From the NCBI GenBank assembly GCA_020724025.1, contig DYHU01000065.1, positions 8,469-14,421 of the forward strand: 5,953 bases of DNA. Reading direction: 5' to 3'. A model generated the notes under the pieces. It was given only the letters and a program-made list of their open reading frames with translations. It was not told the DNA's origin and made no database searches. A program made the translations under genes and the position numbers. The stretch's first letter is position 1; every line of letters begins with the position of its first letter. Positions 1 through 5,953 of the stretch are shown here, one piece after another. Source of the stretch: Syntrophorhabdus sp. (GTDB taxonomy: Bacteria; Desulfobacterota; BSN033; UBA1163).

Positions 1-108
1 AAGACGAGAATGTTTCCCAAGGGCATGGATGCCCTCTCCCCTGCCCCTCTATTTGTTAGAAGACCTTAGAATGCTTATCCATGGCTATTTGGCTCCAAAC
101 CCATGGGG

Positions 109-117
109 AGGAGGTGG
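109..117 (+). promoter_or_regulatory. Strong Shine-Dalgarno that decides a TTG start
   Basis: AGGAGGTGG matches the anti-Shine-Dalgarno complement over eight bases and lies six bases before TTG 124. It falls inside codons 3-5 of the alternative ATG-103 reading, which would be an odd place for it if that ATG were the real start. A run of Arg-Arg-Trp codons could produce it by chance. Confidence 0.45.
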
Positions 118-123
118 TCTTCT

Positions 124-381
124 TTGGACGACACTCCCATTCTGAAACTGGTCATCTCTTCAAAGAAGGAAACCCCTGAGGTTCAATCCCCTTTGAATCC
201 TCTGGCTCGCTTTAAGGGGCTGATCCTGAATCTCACAGAAAATGCGCTGGAATGCTTGAATCAAATCTCCCGTAAGGAGATGGAAAAGAACCCTCCCTCG
301 CCAACTCTGATGGAGGAGTACTTCCTCCTACATCACTACCTCGATTTCATCAGAAGGATCTGTAAAGGCAAACCAGAATAA
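124..381 (+). CDS. Small hypothetical protein, 85 aa (TTG start)
   Basis: I do not recognise this protein. An in-frame ATG exists at 103, but nothing resembling a ribosome binding site precedes it. In contrast AGGAGGTGG at 109-117 is an almost perfect Shine-Dalgarno, six bases before TTG at 124, so I prefer the TTG start (85 residues; 92 if ATG 103 is used). An in-frame TAG at 67-69 closes the frame upstream. The product is hydrophilic, with no signal peptide, membrane segment or cysteine cluster. The C-terminal half (from about residue 32) looks helical, with ALECLNQI and a stretch rich in Leu, His and Tyr ending in a basic tail. That half faintly recalls the C-terminal helices of RecO, but no zinc-finger cysteines are present and I do not assign it. 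It ends 81 bases before the ABM gene, which has its own promoter candidate. It could also be a decayed fragment of a longer gene. Confidence 0.45.
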   Translation: MDDTPILKLVISSKKETPEVQSPLNPLARFKGLILNLTENALECLNQISRKEMEKNPPSPTLMEEYFLLHHYLDFIRRICKGKPE

Positions 382-402
382 TTTTACACCAGAATAATTT
401 TA
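372..402 (+). repeat. 15-bp tandem duplication at the end of the small ORF
   Basis: ACCAGAATAATTTTA occurs at 372-386 and again, exactly, at 388-402 with one base between (period 16). The first copy contains the stop codon TAA (379-381) of the upstream ORF; the second copy lies in the spacer just before the -35 candidate of the next gene. This looks like a recent slippage duplication. Confidence 0.85.
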
Positions 403-404
403 TC

Positions 405-433
405 TTGAAATATCGAAAAAGAATTGGTAGGAT
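405..433 (+). promoter_or_regulatory. Candidate sigma-70 promoter for the ABM gene
   Basis: TTGAAA (405-410, five of six matches to TTGACA) is separated by 17 bases from TAGGAT (428-433, four of six matches to TATAAT), in an AT-rich stretch. Initiation would fall near 440, giving a short leader before the ATG at 463. A better -10-like hexamer, GATAAT at 431-436, overlaps but would need a 20-base spacer. Assigned by eye only. Confidence 0.4.
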
Positions 434-447
434 AATATAAAAAGAGA

Positions 448-457
448 GGGAGGTGAG
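448..457 (+). promoter_or_regulatory. Near-perfect ribosome binding site of the ABM gene
   Basis: GGGAGGTGAG lies five bases upstream of ATG 463. It contains GGAGGTGA, a full match to the complement of the 16S rRNA 3' end, which fixes the start and suggests efficient translation. Confidence 0.8.
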
Positions 458-462
458 GGTTT

Positions 463-750
463 ATGGCAGTCAGGATCATCATCGACCGGAAGGTGAAGAA
501 GGGGAAGGAAGCGGAGTTTGCAAAACTGCTCAGGGAGTTGAGGCTAAAGGCGGTTCCCTCCAAGGGGTACATTTCGGGTGAGACGCTTCGCTCACTGAAT
601 GACCATTCCAATTTTATTGTCATCACCACGTGGCAGAGCGTTGACGAATGGAAGGCATGGGAAAAGAATCCGGAAAGGAAGAAGGTTCAGGCAAAGATCG
701 AAAAACTGATGGCCAGACCGACCAAGACAAAAGTTTACGTCCATGCCTGA
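463..750 (+). CDS. Antibiotic biosynthesis monooxygenase (ABM)-domain protein
   Basis: This 95-residue protein has the size and pattern of a single ABM domain of the dimeric alpha/beta-barrel (ferredoxin-like) superfamily. Visible in order: a first strand (AVRIIIDRKVKKGKE, about 2-16) followed by a helix (AEFAKLLRELRLKA, 17-30); then GYISGETLRSL (about 35-45), FIVITTWQSVDEWKAWEKN (about 51-69), a second helix over 70-83, and a final strand (TKVYVHA). The 'W-S-DEWKAW' pattern is typical of the family. Family members include quinol and polyketide monooxygenases and heme-degrading enzymes, but many are uncharacterised, so neither reaction nor substrate can be stated. No signal peptide; presumably a cytoplasmic homodimer. 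It has its own promoter candidate and strong ribosome binding site, and nothing links it functionally to carAB. A transcript from here would meet the terminator at 917-960. Confidence 0.82.
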   Translation: MAVRIIIDRKVKKGKEAEFAKLLRELRLKAVPSKGYISGETLRSLNDHSNFIVITTWQSVDEWKAWEKNPERKKVQAKIEKLMARPTKTKVYVHA

Positions 751-836
751 TCCGGGTTTCATGAGATTTCCGAAAACGTCCTGAAATCACTGCAATCGAG
801 GGTGGTTAGTGGTTTTTCATCTCTCTTCAGGGAATC

Positions 837-865
837 TTGACAACTGAAATCGGGCATGTTAATAA
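837..865 (+). promoter_or_regulatory. Candidate promoter of the carA leader
   Basis: A perfect TTGACA (837-842) is followed after 17 bases by TAATAA (860-865), preceded by TG at 857-858, which fits an extended -10 (TGn). The -10 itself matches only three of six consensus bases. Initiation would fall near 872, giving a leader of roughly 85-90 nt up to the terminator T-run and about 160 nt up to the carA ATG. It is the best promoter-like sequence between the ABM gene and carA. Confidence 0.45.
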
Positions 866-890
866 GATAAAAATTTTTAAGAAAGTGATT

Positions 891-974
891 ATGGCCAAAC
901 GGGTAAGAGCTCAATCAAAGACCCTCGATCCCTTTCAACGGGGATCGGGGGTCTTTTTTTATGTTAAGATTTGA
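891..974 (+). CDS. Possible 27-codon leader peptide upstream of carA
   Basis: ATG 891 opens a 27-codon frame ending at TGA 972-974. It begins MAKRVRAQSK and ends FFYVKI. The frame reads through the whole intrinsic terminator (917-960) and stops 12 bases past its T-run. Such a layout is known from pyrBI of E. coli, where ribosomes translating the leader through the attenuator block terminator folding. The ribosome binding site is poor: AAGAAAGTGA (879-888) resembles AAGGAGGTGA at eight of ten positions but sits very close to the ATG. Three Arg codons (4, 6, 17) are not enough to argue for arginine sensing. It may well be a chance ORF. Confidence 0.25.
   Translation: MAKRVRAQSKTLDPFQRGSGVFFYVKI
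917..960 (+). terminator. Strong intrinsic terminator upstream of carA (possible attenuator)
   Basis: The arms 917-932 (AAAGACCCTCGATCCC) and 941-956 (GGGATCGGGGGTCTTT) pair over 16 base pairs with one G-T wobble (925-948), closing an eight-base loop (933-940). A run of seven T follows (954-960). It could simply end the transcript of the ABM gene 167 bases upstream. However, a promoter candidate (837-865) lies between that gene and the hairpin, and no comparable promoter lies between the hairpin and carA, so it may act as an attenuator for carAB. Confidence 0.88.
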
Positions 975-976
975 AT

Positions 977-1019
977 AATCCCCCCTCGCCCCCTTTAACA
1001 AAGGGGGGTTGGGAGGATT
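977..1019. repeat. C/G-rich palindromic repeat abutting the carA start
   Basis: An imperfect inverted repeat: AATCC (977-981) pairs with GGATT (1015-1019), and CCCCCTTT (989-996) with AAAGGGGG (1000-1007), around the loop AAC (997-999). This form (AATCCCCCC...GGGGGGTT..GGAGGATT) resembles a dispersed intergenic repeat seen in many deltaproteobacterial and other genomes. Its right arm supplies GGGAGGA (1011-1017), a Shine-Dalgarno-like sequence near the carA start. Confidence 0.7.
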
Positions 1020-1035
1020 TAAATGGATGAATTAA

Positions 1036-2217
<1,182 letters not shown>

Positions 2218-2249
2218 GGGGCATTTGGACCATTGTAATTGCATGTAAA

Positions 2250-2306
2250 ATAACTCCCCAAAAATCTCCTCCCCCCTTGCGGGGGAGGATGAAGGTGGGG
2301 GGTAAT
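2250..2306. repeat. Second palindromic repeat in the carA-carB gap
   Basis: The core is CCTCCCCC (2268-2275) pairing with GGGGGAGG (2281-2288). Less perfect outer arms (around 2252-2266 and 2289-2305) match when one is reverse-complemented, with several mismatches. The form (...ATCCTCCCCC...GGGGGAGGATGAAGGTGGGG) is again of a dispersed intergenic repeat type, distinct from the one at the carA end. Confidence 0.7.
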
Positions 2307-2335
2307 CATAAGCCACCTGGTCACCCCCACCCTAC

Positions 2336-2393
2336 CCCTCCCCCCTGCCTTCGCCGAAGCGGCTTCGCGCAGGCAGGCATCGAAGGGGGAGGG
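2336..2393. repeat. Third palindromic repeat with a nested inner palindrome
   Basis: The outer arms CCCTCCCCC (2336-2344) and GGGGGAGGG (2385-2393) are perfect. Inside lies a second inverted repeat, CCTGCCT (2344-2350) with AGGCAGG (2371-2377), centred on a GC-rich near-palindrome (TCGCCGAAGCGGCTTCGCGC, 2351-2370). This looks like one repeat unit inserted in the loop of another. C-rich sequence just upstream (2322-2335) may belong to the same element. Confidence 0.7.
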
Positions 2394-2422
2394 AAGTTCT
2401 TATTATTTTCATGGTTCGTGAG

Positions 2423-2436
2423 TGATAAGCTTATCA
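2423..2436. promoter_or_regulatory. Perfect 14-bp palindrome upstream of carB
   Basis: TGATAAGCTTATCA reads identically on both strands. It lies 58 bases before the carB ATG, outside the C/G-rich repeats, in the first AT-rich stretch after them. It could be an operator for a dimeric regulator or chance; it does not resemble a regulator box I can name with confidence, and there is no loop for a stable hairpin. Confidence 0.35.
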
Positions 2437-2447
2437 TGTAAATTTAT

Positions 2448-2489
2448 TTGGGATTTGGAAATTGGTTATTGGGATTTAATTTGGGTTGA
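2448..2489 (+). repeat. AT-rich direct-repeat stretch just before carB
   Basis: TTGGGATTT occurs at 2448-2456 and 2469-2477, exactly 21 bases apart, with a partial third copy (TTGGGTTGA) at 2481-2489. Such runs of degenerate TTTGGGATTTGGAA units are another intergenic repeat style. The last partial copy provides the GGGTTGA that is the only Shine-Dalgarno-like sequence before the carB ATG. Confidence 0.55.
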
Positions 2490-2494
2490 TTGAC

Positions 2495-5400
2495 ATGCCT
2501 AAACGAACCGACATCAAAAGAATATTGATCATCGGATCCGGTCCTATCGTCATCGGTCAGGCCTGCGAATTCGACTATTCCGGCACTCAGGCCTGCAAAG
2601 CCTTAAAAGAGGAAGGTTTTGAGGTGATGTTGGTCAACTCCAATCCCGCAACCATCATGACCGACCCTGAGATGGCTGACCGCATCTATATTGAACCGAT
2701 CACCCCTGATATCATTGAGAAGATCATTAAGCGGGAGAGACCGGATGCCCTGCTCCCCACCCTGGGCGGCCAGACCGGCCTCAATGTCTCCGTGGCTCTC
2801 TATGAGGCGGGAACCCTCGAAAAATATCATGTTCAGATGATCGGGGCCAAATACGAGGCGATCAAAAAAGGAGAGGATCGGAAACTCTTCAAGGAGTCGA
2901 TGAAGAAGATCGGTCTTGACCTCCCGAGAAGCGGACTGGCCTACTCTATGCCTGAAGCCATGGAGGTGGCAAAAGAGATCGGCTTCCCCTTGATCATCAG
3001 GCCCAGTTTCACACTGGGCGGCACCGGAGGGGGCGTCGCCTATAACATCCAGGAATTTGAAGAGATGGCCGGCCGGGGGCTCGAATGGAGCATGATCGGG
3101 GAGATTCTGATCGAAGAGTCTGTCCTCGGCTGGAAGGAGTATGAACTGGAGGTCATGAGGGATCTCAACGATAATGTCGTCATCATCTGTTCCATTGAGA
3201 ACTTCGACCCCATGGGCATCCACACCGGAGACAGCATCACCGTGGCCCCTGCTCAGACGCTGACGGATAAAGAGTATCAGAGGATGAGGAATGCGGCGAT
3301 CCGCGTGATCCGGGAGATCGGCGTAGAGACCGGAGGCTCCAACATCCAGTTTGCCGTCCGTCCCGAAGATGGCCGGATGGTCATCATCGAAATGAACCCG
3401 CGGGTTTCCCGGTCCTCTGCATTGGCCTCCAAAGCCACGGGATTCCCCATTGCCAAGATTGCCGCCAAATTGGCGGTGGGATATACGCTCGATGAGATTC
3501 CGAATGACATCACCCAAAAGACACCCGCTTCCTTTGAGCCGACGATCGACTACTGCGTCGTGAAAATCCCCCGGTTTACTTTTGAAAAATTCCCGGACGC
3601 TGACCCCACGCTCACCGTCTCGATGAAATCGGTCGGTGAAACCATGGCGATTGGCAGGACCTTCAAAGAGGCCCTTCAAAAAGGGCTTCGGTCTCTGGAG
3701 ATCGGAAGGTTCGGCCTGGGCGCAGACGGAAAAGATAAGATTTTTCCGGACGAGATCACAGACGATCCCACCCGTTCCCAGACCCTCATGCAGATAAAGG
3801 AAAAGCTTCTCACGCCCAATGCGGAAAGGCCCTTCTATCTCAGGTACGCCTTTCTCATGGGGATGAACACCGAAGAGATTTATGACCTGACCAGGATCGA
3901 TCCCTGGTTCCTCTCCAATATCCGTGAGATCGTCGATCTTGAGAAAGAGATTCGCTCCTATGGAACAAAGATGAGGGACCTTGAACTCTGGCAGAAGACC
4001 CGCACACCTGATCAGCTTCGTATCCCTGATCAACTCTTAAGGCGGGCAAAGGAATTCGGATTCTCCGATGTCCAGTTAGGACACCTCCTCGGTTTCGATG
4101 AAAATACGATCCGGAAAATGAGGAAAGAGAAGTCCATTCTCCCCGTCTATAAACTGGTCGATACCTGTGGTGCGGAGTTTGAAGCCTACACTCCCTATTA
4201 TTACTCCACTTACGAAACGGAGAATGAGGCAAAAGCCTCCTCGAGGAAGAAAATTATGATCCTCGGCAGTGGCCCCAACCGGATCGGCCAGGGAGTCGAG
4301 TTCGATTACTGTTGCGTCCACGCCTCCTTTGCCCTGAAGGAGCTGGGCTATGAGACGATCATGGTCAACTCCAACCCGGAGACCGTTTCAACCGACTACG
4401 ATACCTCTGACAAACTCTACTTCGAACCCCTTACCCTTGAGGACGTCCTTCACATCGTCGATGTGGAGAAACCCGATGGGGTGATCGTCCAGTTCGGAGG
4501 CCAGACTCCCCTCAATCTTGCTGTTCCTCTGGAGAAGGCAGGCGCAAAGATCATCGGAACAAGCCCTGAAAATATCGATCGGGCTGAGGACCGGAAACGT
4601 TTTCAGGTCCTCCTCAATAAACTCCGTCTCGTCCAGCCTCCGAATGGCACAGCGACCTCCTTCGAGGAGGCGAGGAGGGTCGCCGAGGAGATCGGTTATC
4701 CGGTGGTCGTGAGGCCCTCTTATGTCTTGGGCGGAAGGGCGATGGAGATCGTCTATGATGAAACCTCCCTTGAGCGTTTTGTCCACCGGGCCGTGGAGGC
4801 CTCTTCCACGCATCCCATCCTGATCGATAAATTCCTCGAGGATGCGATCGAGATCGATGTCGATGCCGTCTCAGATGGAACCACCTCTATCATCGCGGGG
4901 ATCATGGAACATATTGAAGCCGCAGGGATCCATTCCGGTGACAGCGCCTGCGTCACCCCTCCTTACTCTCTGAGCGATGAGCTGATCGAACAGTTGAAAC
5001 AGAATACCTATGCCCTTGCCAGGGAACTCCAGGTCGTGGGCTTGATGAATATCCAGTATGCCATCAAGAACGATGTGATCTTTATCCTGGAGGTCAACCC
5101 CAGGGCCTCAAGAACGATTCCCTTCATCAGCAAGGCCACGGGAATTCCGTGGGCCAAGGTGGCCGCCAAGGTGATGACCGGAAAGAGACTTCAGGAACTC
5201 GGCATTGAGAGAGAAGTGGAGATTCGTCATATCGCTGTCAAGGAGTCGGTTTTTCCGTTTAAGCGATTTTACGGGGTCGATACGGTTCTGGGCCCGGAGA
5301 TGAAATCGACGGGAGAGGTGATGGGAATCGATACCGATTTCGGAGTGGCCTTTGCCAAGTCCCAGATTTCAGCCGGCACCTCCATCCCCTTAAAGGGCAG

Positions 5401-5800
5401 GGTCTTCATCAGCGTGATGAATAAGGACAAGCGGTCCATCGTCTTTGTCGCCAAGAAACTGGCTGATCTCGGATTCGAACTCGTGGCGACCAAAGGAACG
5501 GCCAAAGTCCTGGCGAACAATGGCATTCCGGTTCAAACCGTATTCAAGGTCGGCGAAGGGAGACCCGATATTGTGGACCGGATGAAAAATGGAGAGATCC
5601 AGCTCGTCATCAATACCCCGAGCGGGAAGAAACCCAAGGTGGATGAAGTGGCCATCCGAAGTCAGGCGGTAGCCCATAACATCCCTATCATTACCACCCT
5701 CTCCGGCGCTGAAGCGGTGGTCAATGGCATTGAATCCCTTCTCAAAAAGGGGATGTCGGTCAATTCGATCCAGGAATACCATCAGAACATTATGCTATGA
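2495..5800 (+). CDS. carB: Carbamoyl-phosphate synthase large subunit
   Basis: CarB makes carbamoyl phosphate from bicarbonate, two ATP and ammonia supplied by CarA. I choose ATG 2495 (1101 aa) because MPKRTDIKR matches the E. coli CarB N-terminus; TTG 2486 would add three residues. Ribosome binding is weak (GGGTTGA, 2483-2489). Domains: carboxyphosphate half with [29 protein letters not shown] (Arg169) and GIHTGDS (His243); helical oligomerisation region (about 405-575); carbamate-phosphorylating half with [10 protein letters not shown] (from 591), [12 protein letters not shown] (Arg740) and IHSGDS (His813); C-terminal MGS-like allosteric domain (about 968-1101). ATP-grasp residues checked in both halves match E. 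coli Arg129, Arg169, His243, Arg715 and His788. It is 28 residues longer than E. coli CarB, mainly through insertions near 407-421 and 490-512. In the allosteric domain UMP-contact equivalents Lys979, Thr999, Thr1002, Lys1018 and Asn1040 are kept, but Pro1042 replaces Thr1017 and Ile1065 replaces ornithine-binding Tyr1040. Confidence 0.98.
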   Translation: MPKRTDIKRILIIGSGPIVIGQACEFDYSGTQACKALKEEGFEVMLVNSNPATIMTDPEMADRIYIEPITPDIIEKIIKRERPDALLPTLGGQTGLNVSVALYEAGTLEKYHVQMIGAKYEAIKKGEDRKLFKESMKKIGLDLPRSGLAYSMPEAMEVAKEIGFPLIIRPSFTLGGTGGGVAYNIQEFEEMAGRGLEWSMIGEILIEESVLGWKEYELEVMRDLNDNVVIICSIENFDPMGIHTGDSITVAPAQTLTDKEYQRMRNAAIRVIREIGVETGGSNIQFAVRPEDGRMVIIEMNPRVSRSSALASKATGFPIAKIAAKLAVGYTLDEIPNDITQKTPASFEPTIDYCVVKIPRFTFEKFPDADPTLTVSMKSVGETMAIGRTFKEALQKGLRSLEIGRFGLGADGKDKIFPDEITDDPTRSQTLMQIKEKLLTPNAERPFYLRYAFLMGMNTEEIYDLTRIDPWFLSNIREIVDLEKEIRSYGTKMRDLELWQKTRTPDQLRIPDQLLRRAKEFGFSDVQLGHLLGFDENTIRKMRKEKSILPVYKLVDTCGAEFEAYTPYYYSTYETENEAKASSRKKIMILGSGPNRIGQGVEFDYCCVHASFALKELGYETIMVNSNPETVSTDYDTSDKLYFEPLTLEDVLHIVDVEKPDGVIVQFGGQTPLNLAVPLEKAGAKIIGTSPENIDRAEDRKRFQVLLNKLRLVQPPNGTATSFEEARRVAEEIGYPVVVRPSYVLGGRAMEIVYDETSLERFVHRAVEASSTHPILIDKFLEDAIEIDVDAVSDGTTSIIAGIMEHIEAAGIHSGDSACVTPPYSLSDELIEQLKQNTYALARELQVVGLMNIQYAIKNDVIFILEVNPRASRTIPFISKATGIPWAKVAAKVMTGKRLQELGIEREVEIRHIAVKESVFPFKRFYGVDTVLGPEMKSTGEVMGIDTDFGVAFAKSQISAGTSIPLKGRVFISVMNKDKRSIVFVAKKLADLGFELVATKGTAKVLANNGIPVQTVFKVGEGRPDIVDRMKNGEIQLVINTPSGKKPKVDEVAIRSQAVAHNIPIITTLSGAEAVVNGIESLLKKGMSVNSIQEYHQNIML

Positions 5801-5805
5801 GGTAA

Positions 5806-5953
5806 ATTGAGCGATTCTTAATACTATTTTTAAAGATAAACCCTTCTGGATTCCCGTTTTCACGGGAATGACATTTTCATTCGTTGAGTGATAGTCGTCT
5901 GCGGAAGCAGGAATCCAGTATCTTTGATATAATTCATAAAAAAATCGCTCAAT
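5806..5953. repeat. Symmetric inverted-repeat element downstream of carB (MITE-like)
   Basis: ATTGAGCGATT (5806-5816) is the exact reverse complement of AATCGCTCAAT (5943-5953). Moving inward the symmetry continues: AAAGATA (5832-5838) against TATCTTT (5919-5925), and CTGGATTCC (5846-5854) against GGAATCCAG (5910-5918). The arms are AT-rich and imperfect between these blocks. The element holds no ORF. It may be a miniature inverted-repeat element or a composite of intergenic repeats. The right arm ends at the window edge, so its true limit is unknown. It starts five bases after the carB stop. Confidence 0.6.
5846..5918. repeat. Dispersed-type repeat core with two hairpins
   Basis: Within CTGGATTCC (5846-5854) and GGAATCCAG (5910-5918) lie two small hairpins: ATTCCCGT-TTTC-ACGGGAAT (5850-5869, eight base pairs) and CTGC-GGAA-GCAG (5899-5910). 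The CTGGATTCCCG...CGGGAATGACA form resembles a very common intergenic repeat of proteobacterial genomes. The first hairpin is followed by a broken T-rich stretch (5873-5882), so it may act as a weak terminator for carB, but this is not a canonical one. Confidence 0.7.

Noticed and set aside
384..629. An 81-codon minus-strand frame overlapping the ABM gene.
   Set aside because: It is antisense to a well-supported gene with a strong ribosome binding site and has no recognisable features of its own.
797..812. CGAGGGTGGTTAGTGG upstream of carA as a T-box riboswitch core (AGGGTGG motif before a terminator).
   Set aside because: Only AGGGTGG matches; the rest of the T-box core (ACCGCG) is absent, no specifier stem is visible, and carA is not a usual T-box target.
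971..999. TTGAAT (971-976) and TTTAAC (994-999) as a carA promoter downstream of the terminator, spacing 17.
   Set aside because: Each hexamer matches only four of six positions and the -10 lies within the arm of a palindromic repeat; the TTGACA site at 837 is better.
977..1019. The C/G palindrome before carA as a second intrinsic terminator.
   Set aside because: No T-run follows the hairpin, and the form fits a dispersed intergenic repeat.
2486..2494. TTG at 2486 as the carB start, adding three residues.
   Set aside because: The protein from ATG 2495 begins MPKRTDIKR, matching the known CarB N-terminus, and no better ribosome binding site favours the TTG.
2603..4033. A 476-codon open frame on the minus strand inside carB.
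   Set aside because: It lies wholly antisense to clearly conserved CarB sequence, and its translation is His/Gly/Pro/Asp-rich with no recognisable domain; long antisense frames are common in genes with this codon bias.

Overview
The window is a bacterial chromosomal segment built around carbamoyl-phosphate synthetase. Both subunits are present on the + strand: carA (1036-2217, glutaminase subunit) and carB (2495-5800, synthetase subunit). Two smaller genes lie upstream: an unrecognised 85-codon ORF (124-381) and a 95-residue protein of the antibiotic biosynthesis monooxygenase (ABM) type (463-750). The source looks like a Gram-negative bacterium of moderate GC, most like a Desulfobacterota ('deltaproteobacterial') lineage. 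That placement is an inference from the general look of CarA/CarB and from the families of GC-rich palindromic repeats between genes; it is not a firm assignment.

Layout. 1-123 holds no convincing gene. 124-381 is a small ORF with a very good Shine-Dalgarno before a TTG start, ending in a short tandem duplication. 405-462 carries a plausible promoter and a near-perfect ribosome binding site for the ABM gene. 751-1035 is the carA leader: a TTGACA promoter candidate, a strong intrinsic terminator (917-960), a 27-codon ORF that runs through that terminator, and a palindromic repeat that ends at the carA translation start. 2218-2494, between carA and carB, is packed with C/G-rich palindromes, a perfect 14-bp palindrome and an AT-rich repeated stretch. 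5801-5953, after carB, is a symmetric inverted-repeat element of about 148 bp that reaches the window edge.

How the genes work together. CarA hydrolyses glutamine and passes ammonia to CarB, which uses two ATP and bicarbonate to make carbamoyl phosphate for pyrimidines and arginine. All catalytic residues checked in both proteins are present. The small upstream genes have no visible link to this pathway.

Most notable points. carA sits behind a strong terminator whose arrangement resembles pyrimidine attenuation of the pyrBI type. The last 14 codons and the stop codon of carA come from a dispersed-type palindromic repeat. The carA-carB gap, usually short, has been filled by several such repeats. 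CarB has two insertions relative to E. coli CarB and substitutions at known effector-binding positions. I see no mobile-element transposase, CRISPR array, tRNA, rRNA, or wholly new multi-gene system here.
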